Origin: Trogon surrucura
Taxonomy: Eukaryota; Chordata; Aves; Trogoniformes; Trogonidae
Direction: 5' to 3'
Assembly (NCBI GenBank): GCA_020746105.1
Contig: CM036658.1
Span: forward strand, 9,594,689-9,658,688
DNA: 64,000 nucleotides
Below the pieces are notes generated by a model, which had not been told where the DNA came from, did not search any database, and worked only from the letters and a program-made list of their open reading frames with translations. Of this stretch, positions 63,492-64,000 are shown piece after piece. The position numbers were made by a program, and so were the translations under genes. Numbering within the stretch: position 1 is the first letter of the stretch; every line of letters starts with the position of its first letter.

Positions 63492-63496
63492 TGCGT
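63492..63496. repeat. Target site duplication, right
   Basis: An exact copy of the five bases before the LTR. Confidence 0.88.
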
Positions 63497-64000
63497 TAAT
63501 AGTTTGTAATACTAACACTGAATTGGGCATCACTCAGAACCTAAGCCTAGCCGCCAACAGCCCCTCTGGTATCTGAGGACAAGCTGGAATGCAAGGGGGT
63601 TTAGCTTCTGCCAAACTGATTCACTCCTCTTTTTTTTGCAATAGAAATTGTTGCATCTTTTGCACAACAGAAATTGTTGCCTTTTTTGACACAGCAACCA
63701 CCAGCAAGTATTTTCTCAATTTTTTAGTGGGTGACAACTTTTCTTTCTGGATGTATGGTAAAATTCTTTTAACTATAAATGTCCCCCTTCTCCCATAAAG
63801 CTTCAATTAATTTTGAAATACCAATGTTTACTTAGTGTTGAAGACACACCAAATCACAAGTGCTTGACTTGGAAGTCCATTCTGTACTGTTGTGGTTTGT
63901 GTTTCTGAGCTGTAACCCCTGCTGGTCCTAGCTGTATGAACTTGAACAACACCAGTTTACAATCTTCTGAGAAGACCAAATGTAATAATAAATATTCACA
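63497..64000. other. Unique sequence to window end
   Basis: AT-rich, no gene or repeat recognised. Two imperfect copies of an 'agaaattgttgc' phrase lie near 63643-63680. Confidence 0.5.

Noticed and set aside
1-64000. CRISPR arrays, bacterial operons, integrases or rRNA
   Set aside because: Nothing of the kind is present. Sequence composition and repeats are those of a bird nuclear genome.

Overview
This looks like a non-coding stretch of a bird genome, most likely a passerine. The evidence is many CR1 LINE fragments in both orientations, their 3' ends marked by ATTCTATG-type tails; ERVL-like solo LTRs of the avian type; and two tRNA-headed SINEs with CR1 tails, matching what is known as TguSINE1 in songbirds. 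No convincing host protein-coding gene was found. Every recognisable reading frame belongs to CR1 ORF2, and the remaining open frames are short, overlapping and unlike any family known to me. The window is probably intergenic or deep intronic.

Layout. 0-7 kb is AT-rich unique sequence with one SINE (4.77 kb). 7-18 kb is dense in CR1: six copies of clearly different divergence, including a 195-codon open remnant of the ORF2 C-terminus at 15.0-15.6 kb. 17.8-26.8 kb is about 9 kb with no repeat I can recognise, followed by the second SINE. 27-37.5 kb is mostly unique, with two old plus-strand CR1 tails and a speculative two-exon leader-peptide structure at 34.5-34.8 kb. A pure 239-bp CCCTT/AAGGG pentanucleotide array lies at 37.57 kb. 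At 39.9-41.5 kb two related CR1 copies lie tail to tail and form a large inverted repeat. 44.5-51.4 kb is quiet.

51.4-57.2 kb is a transposon island. It holds a CR1 ORF2 fragment that breaks off inside the reverse transcriptase domain, an unclassified inverted repeat of roughly 500 bp, a plus-strand LTR-like sequence with TATA box, AATAAA and repeated U3 blocks, an ERVL-like solo LTR, and a further ERVL LTR end. 57.2-62.6 kb holds one CR1 with an internal deletion and two faint, probably ancient amniote repeats. At 62.63-63.49 kb is a complete solo LTR with an intact 5-bp target duplication (tgcgt).

The elements relate to each other in one clear way: the SINE tails copy the 3' end of the CR1 type present at 14.9 kb, consistent with that LINE's machinery having mobilised them. 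All boundaries, family names and similarity statements come from reading by eye. They need RepeatMasker, alignments and RNA data to confirm.
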